Assembly: GCA_051744365.1 (NCBI GenBank)
Contig: JBNJCX010000062.1
Span: 1-8,662, forward strand
Reading direction: 5' to 3'
Source: Gudongella sp051744365
GTDB taxonomy: Bacteria; Bacillota; Clostridia; Tissierellales; Tissierellaceae
DNA: 8,662 bases
In this document: one piece after another, positions 1 to 6,923 of the stretch
Layout: each line of letters opens with the position of its first letter
How positions within the stretch are numbered: position 1 is the stretch's first letter
Notes under the pieces: model-generated
The model's database searches: none
What the model saw: only the letters and a program-made list of their open reading frames with translations
What the model was told of the DNA's origin: nothing
Program-made: the position numbers and the translations under genes

Positions 1-1482
1 TTCCCATTTGATGAATCCCTTCTGGAGTCCGACATTTCAAGGTCCAGAATAGAAGATTACCTTCTACAGCTGAATCCTCAGGTCAGGGTATCTGAAGGTC
101 ACTATGCAATAGGAGACCTTACAGGTGATGAAATTCCCGAAATAGCCATGTACATTCAGCGTAACCCAGAGAATATTGATGACCAGGGATCCCTGATCAT
201 TTACGGCTACGAATCCTCCTCATATTCAATACTGGATGAAGTTCCGATGAACTATGACAATACTAACTACATTTTGAAGACTGGAAAAATTTCCGAAAGT
301 CAAAACGGTATACTTTTAAGCAATCAGGTTGGTTCAAAGGCTGGCGTAACCTATGGATTTATACTCAAGGATGGGAAGCTTCTAAACATACTGAATCCAA
401 AAAAGGTGAATCTGTTTTCTGTGAAAACATCCAATACCATACAGGATATTGACGATGATGGCGTACTTGAATTCAGTATATATGCAATAGATCCGGAAAC
501 ACAGGCTGGGGACTCATCAGAAGCCGATACAATACAGATATGGTACAAATGGAACGGCAATGACGGAGCTGATGTAGTTCTAGTGGAAAAAGAAAGCTCG
601 GACCAGCTAATGACTATGGCTGCCCCCAGGGACTCTCTTGCGATGGATTCTCCTATGGAATCACAATCTGCTGATATTGCAGTAGAAGGTCCAAATCCAG
701 GCAGCTACGGCTACAAGGAGCATCTGTTCCAAAGCTTGGATGACCGTTCAATCCAGGATGTGACAGTTCTCCTGGAAGAACATCTCTTTTCACTTCAGGT
801 AAATAAAAGCTATCGCAGTCTTGATATTGCGGCTATGTTCTCAAAGTATATGAAGGACTATTCCTTCGATTCCCTCTTTGAAAAATACGGACTCTCCCAA
901 GAGCGTCTAAATGACAGGGAATATCTCCAAAGGGACAGAATACTCCAATCAGAGCCTGATCTGAAGGAAATGCTCCTTACAAATCTTGACCTCGGGTATT
1001 TTTTGGTCATTCAAAACGGTAAGTACAGCTATGAGATAGACTATAAAAGCTTTGTTGATGACTTCGGAACGAATGTCACCAATGAGTTCAGAAAATATCT
1101 CCAGATTATGGCAAAGGAAAAATCTGCACCCTATAAGGATGAGGATAGCCTCCTTATAGATAAGCCGGCTTTGGCAGAGAGAATTCTTGAAATAGAATCA
1201 TTCCGCCTAACCTATAGCTATTCTGATTTTTTGGAAGAGGTTCTATTGATTTACAAGGACTATATGAATTCAATGCTATACCTTACACAGGAAGGCTCAG
1301 TAATCGATGAGGAAACTGGCAGCTTTAAGGGTGATTCAAGAGAGATCCTTCAGGAAATAGTCAATGTTTACCCGGATTCACATATGTCGGATGTAATCAA
1401 TCTTATGCTGGAGAAGATTAAAGCCAGCAACGAAAGAATAACTCCCGCAATTCGGGAGGAAATATCATCAATGATACCTTAA
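1..1482 (+). CDS. Partial FG-GAP/VCBS-like repeat protein, probably exported, C-terminal portion (5' end outside window)
   Basis: The reading frame is open from the first base, so the ATG at 148 is internal and the true start lies upstream; 493 residues are visible. Residues about 38-48 (GDLTGDEIPEI) and 148-155 (around DIDDDG) are acidic Asp/Gly loops like the calcium-binding-type loops of FG-GAP/VCBS beta-propeller repeats, which are normally found in exported proteins. A Met/Ser/Pro-rich linker follows at about 204-234 (includes MAAPRDSLAMDSPMES). After it comes a charged, mostly helical region of about 260 residues that I do not recognise. No membrane segment is seen in the visible part; a signal peptide or lipobox would lie off the window. 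The gene ends at TAA 1480-1482, just before a strong terminator shared with the convergent gene. The propeller-like reading is moderately secure, the function unknown. A polysaccharide-, cell-wall- or protein-binding role is only a guess. Confidence 0.75.
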   Translation, partial: FPFDESLLESDISRSRIEDYLLQLNPQVRVSEGHYAIGDLTGDEIPEIAMYIQRNPENIDDQGSLIIYGYESSSYSILDEVPMNYDNTNYILKTGKISESQNGILLSNQVGSKAGVTYGFILKDGKLLNILNPKKVNLFSVKTSNTIQDIDDDGVLEFSIYAIDPETQAGDSSEADTIQIWYKWNGNDGADVVLVEKESSDQLMTMAAPRDSLAMDSPMESQSADIAVEGPNPGSYGYKEHLFQSLDDRSIQDVTVLLEEHLFSLQVNKSYRSLDIAAMFSKYMKDYSFDSLFEKYGLSQERLNDREYLQRDRILQSEPDLKEMLLTNLDLGYFLVIQNGKYSYEIDYKSFVDDFGTNVTNEFRKYLQIMAKEKSAPYKDEDSLLIDKPALAERILEIESFRLTYSYSDFLEEVLLIYKDYMNSMLYLTQEGSVIDEETGSFKGDSREILQEIVNVYPDSHMSDVINLMLEKIKASNERITPAIREEISSMIP

Positions 1483-1486
1483 ATAT

Positions 1487-1525
1487 ACTAAAAAGCCTGC
1501 TTTTGTGATAAGCAGGCTTTTTAGT
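1487..1525. terminator. Bidirectional intrinsic terminator between convergent genes
   Basis: Bases 1487-1502 and 1510-1525 form a perfect 16-bp stem around a 7-base loop (1503-1509). The core is GCCTGCTT/AAGCAGGC, with an A-run on the left flank and a T-run on the right. The stem begins five bases after the stop codon at 1482 and lies eight bases from the stop codon of the minus-strand gene at 1533. Either strand yields a GC-rich stem ending in a U-tract, so it can terminate both transcripts. Confidence 0.9.
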
Positions 1526-1532
1526 GTTATCT

Positions 1533-2309
1533 TTAATATTCCAGAATCGGCTCCTCTTCCCTGAGGCCGATATAATGTTCAAACAACTTGGCAACTGTTG
1601 CCTCATGATATGGTCTTACAAATATACCTCCTATGCCGAAAAACAGCAGTCCAAGAAGATACCAGCCTATAAAGGAAAGGTCCAGCAAGAATATGTCCCC
1701 CTTTTGCCCATCGGTCATTCTGGTACTTATTTCAATAGCTTCTCTCAGCGGCATCTCTGGATCCTCTGATAATATATACGGAACCATCCTGTATTGGTAA
1801 TACTTTATTATTCCCGGGATTATTAAGAGCAATGTCCAGAGAAATATGTATAACTCAAGCAAAAAAATTTTACCGGCAATTGGCAGCCACTGTCCCTTCT
1901 TGAAGGTGGAGAACAGATTGCCTATTTTTACATCATTTTCAAATCCACGGAGGAAAAACCTCTTTTCACCCACCTGTAGAGCATTTCCTATTATTATCCC
2001 CACAATTGACGCAAATATAAAAAATGCTACAAATACTCCAAAGGTTGTGGAGAAGACCAGTGGATTGTCAAATCCCATTCCCTCTGTTGTAAAATTTATT
2101 ATTTCATTTCTGGGACTCAAATCAATTATGTACTCTCTGCTTGATGTGAATGTTTCATTGTAAATGTTGTTGTCTGTGTCCACATCTTTTTCACTTTTGC
2201 CTGAGCCGCCCGTCACAATTGCCACTATAAGACAAACTGCAAATGCCTTCCAGTAATGCCTTTTAAGAAAATCCTTCGCCTGCTGCTTCAATCCAGCTCT
2301 TGTCCACAT
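1533..2309 (-). CDS. DUF975 family integral membrane protein
   Basis: A 258-residue membrane protein matching the DUF975 family, found mainly in Firmicutes and without an established function. A short basic amphipathic N-terminus (residues 1-20, MWTRAGLKQQAKDFLKRHYW) precedes a first hydrophobic segment at about 22-34. A polar loop (36-80) follows, which is rich in Asp/Asn/Thr. Further membrane segments lie at about 85-110, 148-170 and 206-230. Family-typical motifs are LIIPGIIKYYQYRMVPYIL (162-180), a following acidic SEDP, LSFIGW (211-216) and a GIGGIFVRPYHEAT stretch near the C-terminus. The ATG at 2309-2307 has a near-ideal ribosome site (GGAGGTG, 2321-2315) five bases upstream. The gene has its own probable promoter and is convergent with the FG-GAP-like gene. 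The family call is secure; a role in membrane or envelope physiology would be speculation. Confidence 0.85.
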   Translation of the reverse strand: MWTRAGLKQQAKDFLKRHYWKAFAVCLIVAIVTGGSGKSEKDVDTDNNIYNETFTSSREYIIDLSPRNEIINFTTEGMGFDNPLVFSTTFGVFVAFFIFASIVGIIIGNALQVGEKRFFLRGFENDVKIGNLFSTFKKGQWLPIAGKIFLLELYIFLWTLLLIIPGIIKYYQYRMVPYILSEDPEMPLREAIEISTRMTDGQKGDIFLLDLSFIGWYLLGLLFFGIGGIFVRPYHEATVAKLFEHYIGLREEEPILEY

Positions 2310-2327
2310 TTTAACACCTCCAACTTT

Positions 2328-2356
2328 ATGCTACCAATTTGTCAAAGTTATGTCAA
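2328..2356 (-). promoter_or_regulatory. Probable sigma-A-type promoter of the DUF975 gene
   Basis: On the minus strand TTGACA (2356-2351) is followed after exactly 17 bases by TAGCAT (2333-2328), a 4/6 match to TATAAT. The predicted transcript start would fall near 2321, right at the 5' edge of the ribosome site. This leaves an unusually short leader of about 12 bases, which lowers confidence. Confidence 0.5.
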
Positions 2357-2363
2357 TAATAGC

Positions 2364-2389
2364 AAAGCCCGACCAGACTCTTAGGCTTT
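2364..2389 (-). terminator. Weak candidate terminator after the dehydratase-like gene
   Basis: On the minus strand, AAAGCC (2389-2384) can pair with GGCTTT (2369-2364) around a 14-base loop, starting five bases after the stop codon of the 2394-3716 gene. The stem is only 6 bp and the following T-tract is interrupted (TTTGCTATTATT). Termination may therefore be inefficient, and some read-through into the DUF975 gene is possible. Confidence 0.35.
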
Positions 2390-2393
2390 TCTG

Positions 2394-3716
2394 TTAACTC
2401 ATTTTTATAGGCATTGAAGTCTTTACAGGCTCTTCAATTCTGCTGGATTCCCCTTCTTTGGCTTCACTTAGCTTTTCCCTTGCAACTGAAAGCATAAGCT
2501 TAATCCTGTTCTCCTGGTTCACCCTTGTCGCTCCGGGGTCGTAGTCGATGGGGACAATATTTGCACCGGGGTGTATAGCCTTTATATTTGCCACAACACC
2601 TTTTCCGACAATATGATTGGGAAGGCATCCAAATGGCTGGGTTACAACAATATTCTCGTAGCCCTTTGAAATCAGTTCCATCATCTCTGCAGGCAGCAGC
2701 CAGCCTTCACCCATCTTGCATCCCAGTCCAATAACATCCTTCACCAGCGTCTTGAGATGTTTAAAGGGCGATGGGGCAGTGAACCTGCTGTTTTTTTCAA
2801 TGGCTTCTATCATTATGCTTTCAAGGCCTCCAAGGTATCTGTTAATCCTGTCGTTTATAAAACTTTTCCAGTACCCTCCGCCGTAAAGCCGTTGGTCTAT
2901 CACTCCGTTTTCAACAGTATACATGATAAAGCCCATTAGCCCAGGTACCATAATCTCGCAGCCTTCCTTGTGAAGGAACTCCTCCAGCTTATTATTGCCG
3001 AGACTTGAAAACTTTACGTAAATCTCGCCAACAACGCCAACCCTTACCTTCTGTTGTTTATCTCTAGATATGTACTCAAAGGAAAGGACAATCTCATTCA
3101 TAAGCTCTTTCATTTCATTCTGTTTTATGGTCCTCCCTTTCCTGAATTCATCCCCCAACCTTTCAACCCAGTAATCCAGGTTTCTCTGGCTGTCTCCGGA
3201 ATTCTTCTCGTAGGGCTTTACCTGGTTATGCAACAGCATCAGAAGGTCTCCGTAAATCAGGGTTGCCATGGATTGCTTCAGCATTGGAAATGAAATTCTG
3301 AAGCCACTGTTCCTCTCCATTCCTCCTGCATTCAAGGATATTACCGGCACGTGCTCATAGCCAGCCTTTATAATAGCCTTTCTTAGAAGATGGATATAGT
3401 TGGAAGCCCTGCAGCCTCCCCCTGTCTGGGTTATAAGCAGCGCAACCCTGTCTGTATCATATTCTCCTGAGTTCAGAGCATCGATCATCTGACCTATGAC
3501 AAGCAGTGCCGGGTAACAGGTGTCATTGTGGACGTTTCTCAGACCTTGGTCAACTACTGAAGATCCCGAGTTTTTTAAGACTACCATATTGTATCCGAAA
3601 TTTCTGAACACCTTTTCCAACAATCCAAAGTGTATTGGTGCCATATCCGGGCATAGAATTGTATATTCCTTTTTCATTTCCTTGGTGAACTCAACTCTCT
3701 TGACTCTATTGCCCAC
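2394..3716 (-). CDS. 2-hydroxyacyl-CoA dehydratase (HgdB/HGD-D) superfamily protein, partner of the upstream activase
   Basis: A 440-residue protein of the HGD-D superfamily, whose known members bind Fe-S clusters and receive an ATP-energised electron from an ASKHA activase. Its hallmark is near the C-terminus: QPFGCLPNHIVGKGV (about 360-374), then PGANIVPIDYDPGATRVNQ. Six cysteines occur, at about 22 (CPDM), 67 (NDTCYP), 102 (GGGCRASN), 253, 333 (GLGCKMGEGW) and 364 (FGCLPN). Most sit in conserved-looking motifs and are candidate cluster ligands. I chose the GTG at 3716-3714 because AAGGAGG (3732-3726) lies nine bases upstream; an in-frame TTG at 3725 directly abuts that site, and an ATG at 3677 is poorly spaced. 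The gene overlaps the end of the activase gene by 11 bases, which implies co-transcription and translational coupling. The superfamily is secure. The substrate is unknown, and true dehydratase activity is not demonstrated by sequence; a double-cubane-cluster type reductase is an alternative. Confidence 0.87.
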   Translation of the reverse strand: MGNRVKRVEFTKEMKKEYTILCPDMAPIHFGLLEKVFRNFGYNMVVLKNSGSSVVDQGLRNVHNDTCYPALLVIGQMIDALNSGEYDTDRVALLITQTGGGCRASNYIHLLRKAIIKAGYEHVPVISLNAGGMERNSGFRISFPMLKQSMATLIYGDLLMLLHNQVKPYEKNSGDSQRNLDYWVERLGDEFRKGRTIKQNEMKELMNEIVLSFEYISRDKQQKVRVGVVGEIYVKFSSLGNNKLEEFLHKEGCEIMVPGLMGFIMYTVENGVIDQRLYGGGYWKSFINDRINRYLGGLESIMIEAIEKNSRFTAPSPFKHLKTLVKDVIGLGCKMGEGWLLPAEMMELISKGYENIVVTQPFGCLPNHIVGKGVVANIKAIHPGANIVPIDYDPGATRVNQENRIKLMLSVAREKLSEAKEGESSRIEEPVKTSMPIKMS

Positions 3717-6633
3717 TGACCTCAACCTCCTTGTCCCTTTCTTCTATTGCAGAAAGCAAGCTTCTGATTCTTATTCTTACTGCTCCGAGATTTGTTATTT
3801 CGTCAATCTTCAGCTGAGTATATATTTTGCCTTTTTCCTCCAGTATAGCCTTTATTTCATCCGAAGTTATGGCATCCAGCCCACAACCAAAGGATACAAG
3901 CTGCACCAGCTCCATATCCTTGTGATTCCCTACATAGTCTGCCACGGAGTACAGTCTGGAATGATATGTCCATTGATTCAGGACATCCACAGGGGTCCTG
4001 GAAGCCAGATTGCTTATGGAATCTTCGCTTAATAAAACCACTCCGTATTCAGTTATAAGCTTTGAGATACCGTGATTCGTCTCAGGATCCGCATGGTAAG
4101 GCCTCCCAGCCAATACAACAATCCTTTTGTTCTGCTCTCTTGCAATATCGAGGAATTCCTGACCCTTGGACTGTACTTTCCTGATATAGTTCTTATACTC
4201 CTTTATGCCCCTGTCAACAGCAAATCTGACTTCATTGATCTTTATATCCTTATGTGTTCTTTTAAGTATTTCATATAGCTTGGTTGCAAGTACCCTCTTG
4301 TTCTTCAGACCCATATAATCAAATACAAAATTGGTCTCCTCCAGCCTCTCAATATTTGCTGCTGCCACCTCCGGGTAATATGCAACCACAGGACAATTGA
4401 AGTGGTTGTCTCCCAACTTCTCATCTATGTTATATGTGAGACATGGGTAAAAGATTGTATCCACTCCCCTGTCTACCAGATATTCCATATGCCCGTGAAC
4501 AAGCTTAGCAGGGAAGCAGATAGTGTCCGAGGGAATTGTATGCTGTCCTCTAATAAACAGCTCCCTTGAGGAAAAAGGTGAACGAATTACCTCAAAATCC
4601 AGTAGTGAAAATACCGTATGCCAGAAGGGCAGCATCTCGTACATGTTTAGCACCATGGGAAGCCCTATACTTCCTCTTCTTCCCTTGATTGACTTATATT
4701 CCTTAAGAAGCTTCAGCTTCTCATCGTACATATCATATCTTTCCTCAACATCCTTGTTCTTGACAGGTCTGTCACATCTGTTGCCTCCGATATACTTCCT
4801 ATTGCCACCGAAGCTGTTTACAGTAAGGCTACAGTTGTTCTCGCATAGTCCGCACATCACAACCCTTACCTGATAATTGAAGCTCTGTAGCTCTTTTACT
4901 CCAAGCAGTGACGACCTGTCAGTTTTCTGCTCCTTGGCATAAAGCGCTGCGCCGTAGGCCCCCATAAGGCCTGATATGTTGGGTCTTATTACGTTTCGCC
5001 CCAGCTCGTTCTCAAACGCCTTCAGGACAGTATCGTTGTAGAAGGTTCCTCCCTGGACCACGATGTTTTTCCCTAGGTCTTTTGGTGATGATGCTCTTAT
5101 AACCTTGTAAAGGGCATTCTTTATTACACTGATTGACAAGCCTGCAGATATGTCTGCCATGCTTGCTCCATCCTTTTGGGCCTGTTTTACAGAGGAGTTC
5201 ATAAATACCGTACACCTTGATCCAAGGTCCACCGGGTCCTGTGAAGAAATCCCAAGATTTGCAAATTCAGCTATTCCATATCCCAACGCTTCTGCAAAGG
5301 TCTGAAGGAATGAACCACAGCCCGAAGAACATGCCTCGTTAAGGAATATGCTGTCAATTATTCCATCCCTTATTTTGAAGCATTTTATATCCTGACCGCC
5401 GATATCTATTATAAAATCCACATCCGGCTTGTATTTTTTCGCAGCAGTATAATGAGCGATTGTCTCCACTACTCCAAAATCAATTGAGAATGCGTTTTTC
5501 AAAAGCTCTTCCCCATAGCCTGTAACTGCCGATGACTTTATTTTTACGCGAGGATATTTCTTGTAGAAATCCATGAGAAAATCCTTTATCAATGGTACTG
5601 GATTACCCTGGTTTGATCTGTATATACTGTGAAGTATTCTGTCATCCTCATCCATAATGACAGCCTTTATTGTTGTTGAGCCGGCATCTATTCCCAGAAA
5701 AGCCTCACCTGTGTAGGTCAAAGGGTCAGCATACGTAACCTGCTCCTTGTCGTGGCGGCTTCTAAATATCATGTATTCCTCTTCATCCCTGAACAATCTT
5801 TTCAAACCACCGTATGCCTTGCTTGTTTTATAGGTACTTAGTCTCTCCACCATCTCCTGTATAACAATTGGGGCTTCGAGATCGCTAAGAGCTGCCCCCA
5901 AAGCCACAAAGTACAGAGAATTCACCGGACATATACCGTGTACTTCAAGTGTAGAGTTGAAAGTTTCCCTAAGCTGCGAGAAAAATGTCAAAGGTCCTCC
6001 AAGATAGACTACCTTTCCCTTGATTGGTCTACCTTGGGCAAGTCCGCCTATTGTCTGATTTACAACAGCCTGGAATATGCTTGCCGACATGTCGCTCTTG
6101 CTTGCACCCTGATTTAGGAGTGGTTGAATATCAGATTTTGCAAAGACTCCACATCTGGATGCTATAGTGTATTTCTTTTTATGACTTTTTGAAAGGTCGT
6201 TCATTTCAATCAGGCTTATTCCCATAAGCGTCGCCATCTGATCAATAAATGCTCCCGTACCTCCTGCACATGACCCATTCATCCTTACCTCCAGACCATT
6301 TGACAGGAACAGAATCTTTGCATCCTCTCCTCCAAGCTCTATTACAACATCAGTTCCCTCTACTTCCCTCATGACTGCCAATCTTGTGGCATAAACCTCC
6401 TGAATAAATGGTATGCTGTGTTTCTCTGCAAGACCCATTCCTGCAGAACCTGAAATAGAGATACTGGCTTCCCTCTTATCCGGGAAATTCTTCATTATCT
6501 CATTTAACAGCACAACAGTTTTTTCCCTGATTTGGGAAAAGTGTCGTTCATAGGAGTGAAAAATTAAATTGTCCTCTTCATCCAGCACGACACATTTTAA
6601 TGTAGTGGAACCAACATCCAAGCCAATTTTCAT
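3706..6633 (-). CDS. Tandem-domain 2-hydroxyacyl-CoA dehydratase-type activase (two BcrAD/BadFG ASKHA domains plus DUF2229-type region)
   Basis: A 975-residue predicted cytoplasmic ATPase. ASKHA domain 1 (about 1-255) shows the phosphate loop GLDVGSTTLK (4-13), LGGED (100-104), NGSCAGGTG with Cys122, SRCGVFAKSD with Cys161, and YLGGPL (210-215). ASKHA domain 2 (about 310-568) shows GIDAGSTTIK (314-323), DIGGQD (410-415), EACSSGCGSF with Cys435/439, SRCTVF with Cys474, and QGGTF. In characterised activases, the equivalent Cys pair from each of two subunits holds one [4Fe-4S] cluster. A DUF2229-type region (about 590-970) follows, with CGLCENNC (594-601), Cys620, Cys706, Cys731, Cys747, GRPYH (843-847) and SFGCGLDA (Cys917). 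The start is ATG 6633, with AAGGTGA just upstream and a typical MKIGLDVGSTT N-terminus; a GTG at 6642 would add three residues. It is first in an operon with the dehydratase-like gene. Inferred job: ATP-driven electron transfer to that partner. In some other anaerobes I believe the two are fused in one chain. Confidence 0.88.
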   Translation of the reverse strand: MKIGLDVGSTTLKCVVLDEEDNLIFHSYERHFSQIREKTVVLLNEIMKNFPDKREASISISGSAGMGLAEKHSIPFIQEVYATRLAVMREVEGTDVVIELGGEDAKILFLSNGLEVRMNGSCAGGTGAFIDQMATLMGISLIEMNDLSKSHKKKYTIASRCGVFAKSDIQPLLNQGASKSDMSASIFQAVVNQTIGGLAQGRPIKGKVVYLGGPLTFFSQLRETFNSTLEVHGICPVNSLYFVALGAALSDLEAPIVIQEMVERLSTYKTSKAYGGLKRLFRDEEEYMIFRSRHDKEQVTYADPLTYTGEAFLGIDAGSTTIKAVIMDEDDRILHSIYRSNQGNPVPLIKDFLMDFYKKYPRVKIKSSAVTGYGEELLKNAFSIDFGVVETIAHYTAAKKYKPDVDFIIDIGGQDIKCFKIRDGIIDSIFLNEACSSGCGSFLQTFAEALGYGIAEFANLGISSQDPVDLGSRCTVFMNSSVKQAQKDGASMADISAGLSISVIKNALYKVIRASSPKDLGKNIVVQGGTFYNDTVLKAFENELGRNVIRPNISGLMGAYGAALYAKEQKTDRSSLLGVKELQSFNYQVRVVMCGLCENNCSLTVNSFGGNRKYIGGNRCDRPVKNKDVEERYDMYDEKLKLLKEYKSIKGRRGSIGLPMVLNMYEMLPFWHTVFSLLDFEVIRSPFSSRELFIRGQHTIPSDTICFPAKLVHGHMEYLVDRGVDTIFYPCLTYNIDEKLGDNHFNCPVVAYYPEVAAANIERLEETNFVFDYMGLKNKRVLATKLYEILKRTHKDIKINEVRFAVDRGIKEYKNYIRKVQSKGQEFLDIAREQNKRIVVLAGRPYHADPETNHGISKLITEYGVVLLSEDSISNLASRTPVDVLNQWTYHSRLYSVADYVGNHKDMELVQLVSFGCGLDAITSDEIKAILEEKGKIYTQLKIDEITNLGAVRIRIRSLLSAIEERDKEVEVSGQ
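3726..3732 (-). promoter_or_regulatory. Ribosome binding site that decides the GTG start of the dehydratase-like gene
   Basis: The minus-strand sequence AAGGAGG lies inside the last codons of the upstream gene. Its distance is nine bases to GTG 3716-3714 but zero bases to the in-frame TTG at 3725. This favours the GTG as the real start and ties translation of the two genes together. Confidence 0.75.
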
Positions 6634-6638
6634 TTCGT

Positions 6639-6645
6639 TCACCTT
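6639..6645 (-). promoter_or_regulatory. Ribosome binding site supporting the ATG start of the activase gene
   Basis: Minus-strand AAGGTGA lies five bases upstream of ATG 6633-6631. The alternative GTG at 6642-6640 is itself part of this site and so is unlikely to be the start. Confidence 0.65.
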
Positions 6646-6666
6646 AATTCTTCATATTATGCCCTC

Positions 6667-6695
6667 ATTTTACTACATTTACCTATAAAAGTCTA
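6667..6695 (-). promoter_or_regulatory. Candidate promoter of the activase/dehydratase operon
   Basis: On the minus strand TAGACT (6695-6690, 4/6 to the -35 consensus) is separated by 17 bases from TAAAAT (6672-6667, 5/6 to TATAAT). This would start transcription near 6660, with a leader of about 27 bases to the ATG at 6633. A consensus TTGACA further upstream (6721-6716) lacks a good -10 element at the right distance. Confidence 0.45.
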
Positions 6696-6747
6696 TCTGA
6701 TACTAATTCATACCCTGTCAACATTCAATTCACAGATCATACCCCCT

Positions 6748-6790
6748 CGATGAATTACGATAAAATCAATGATTTTGAATAATTCTATCG
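6748..6790. repeat. AT-rich extended stem-loop of unknown function
   Basis: Outer stem: CGATGAATTA (6748-6757) pairs with 6780-6790, with one bulged T at 6786. After a small internal loop (CGAT on one side, GAA on the other), an inner stem follows: AAAATC (6762-6767) with GATTTT (6771-6776), closed by a 3-base loop. The total is 16 base pairs. It has no U-tract on either strand and sits about 115 bp upstream of the activase start codon, upstream of its candidate promoter. Confidence 0.55.
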
Positions 6791-6860
6791 CCGGGCACTA
6801 CGCAATTCTCAATGGAAAGGATACAACCAGGATATGGGTAACATTTGGTTGGCTAGTTGT

Positions 6861-6888
6861 TTAGTAGTTAGTAGAAAGTAGAAAGGAA
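6861..6888. repeat. Degenerate heptanucleotide tandem repeat (TTAGTAG type)
   Basis: Four consecutive 7-base units can be read: TTAGTAG (6861-6867), TTAGTAG (6868-6874), AAAGTAG (6875-6881) and AAAGGAA (6882-6888). The first two are identical and the others drift, which looks like an old simple-sequence array rather than a regulatory site. Confidence 0.6.
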
Positions 6889-6923
6889 ATGCTTGCAAAG
6901 TACCTTTTGAGTTAATATTAAAT

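Noticed and set aside
148..1482. ATG at 148 as the true start of the first gene
   Set aside because: The frame is open to the window edge, and an FG-GAP-like loop (GDLTGDEIPEI) lies upstream of this ATG, so the codon is internal.
3520..4032. A 170-codon plus-strand open frame across the activase/dehydratase junction
   Set aside because: It is antisense to two genes with clear family motifs on the other strand and has no recognisable domain.
6699..6721. Consensus TTGACA at 6721-6716 as the -35 box of the activase operon
   Set aside because: At 16-18 bases downstream there is only AGATAG-like sequence, a poor -10 element. The TAGACT/TAAAAT pair nearer the gene fits better.
6800..6886. Short ATG-led frames in the guaB-activase spacer (about 9 and 15 codons)
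   Set aside because: They are very short, lack ribosome sites and overlap simple repeats, so there is no support for a small gene.
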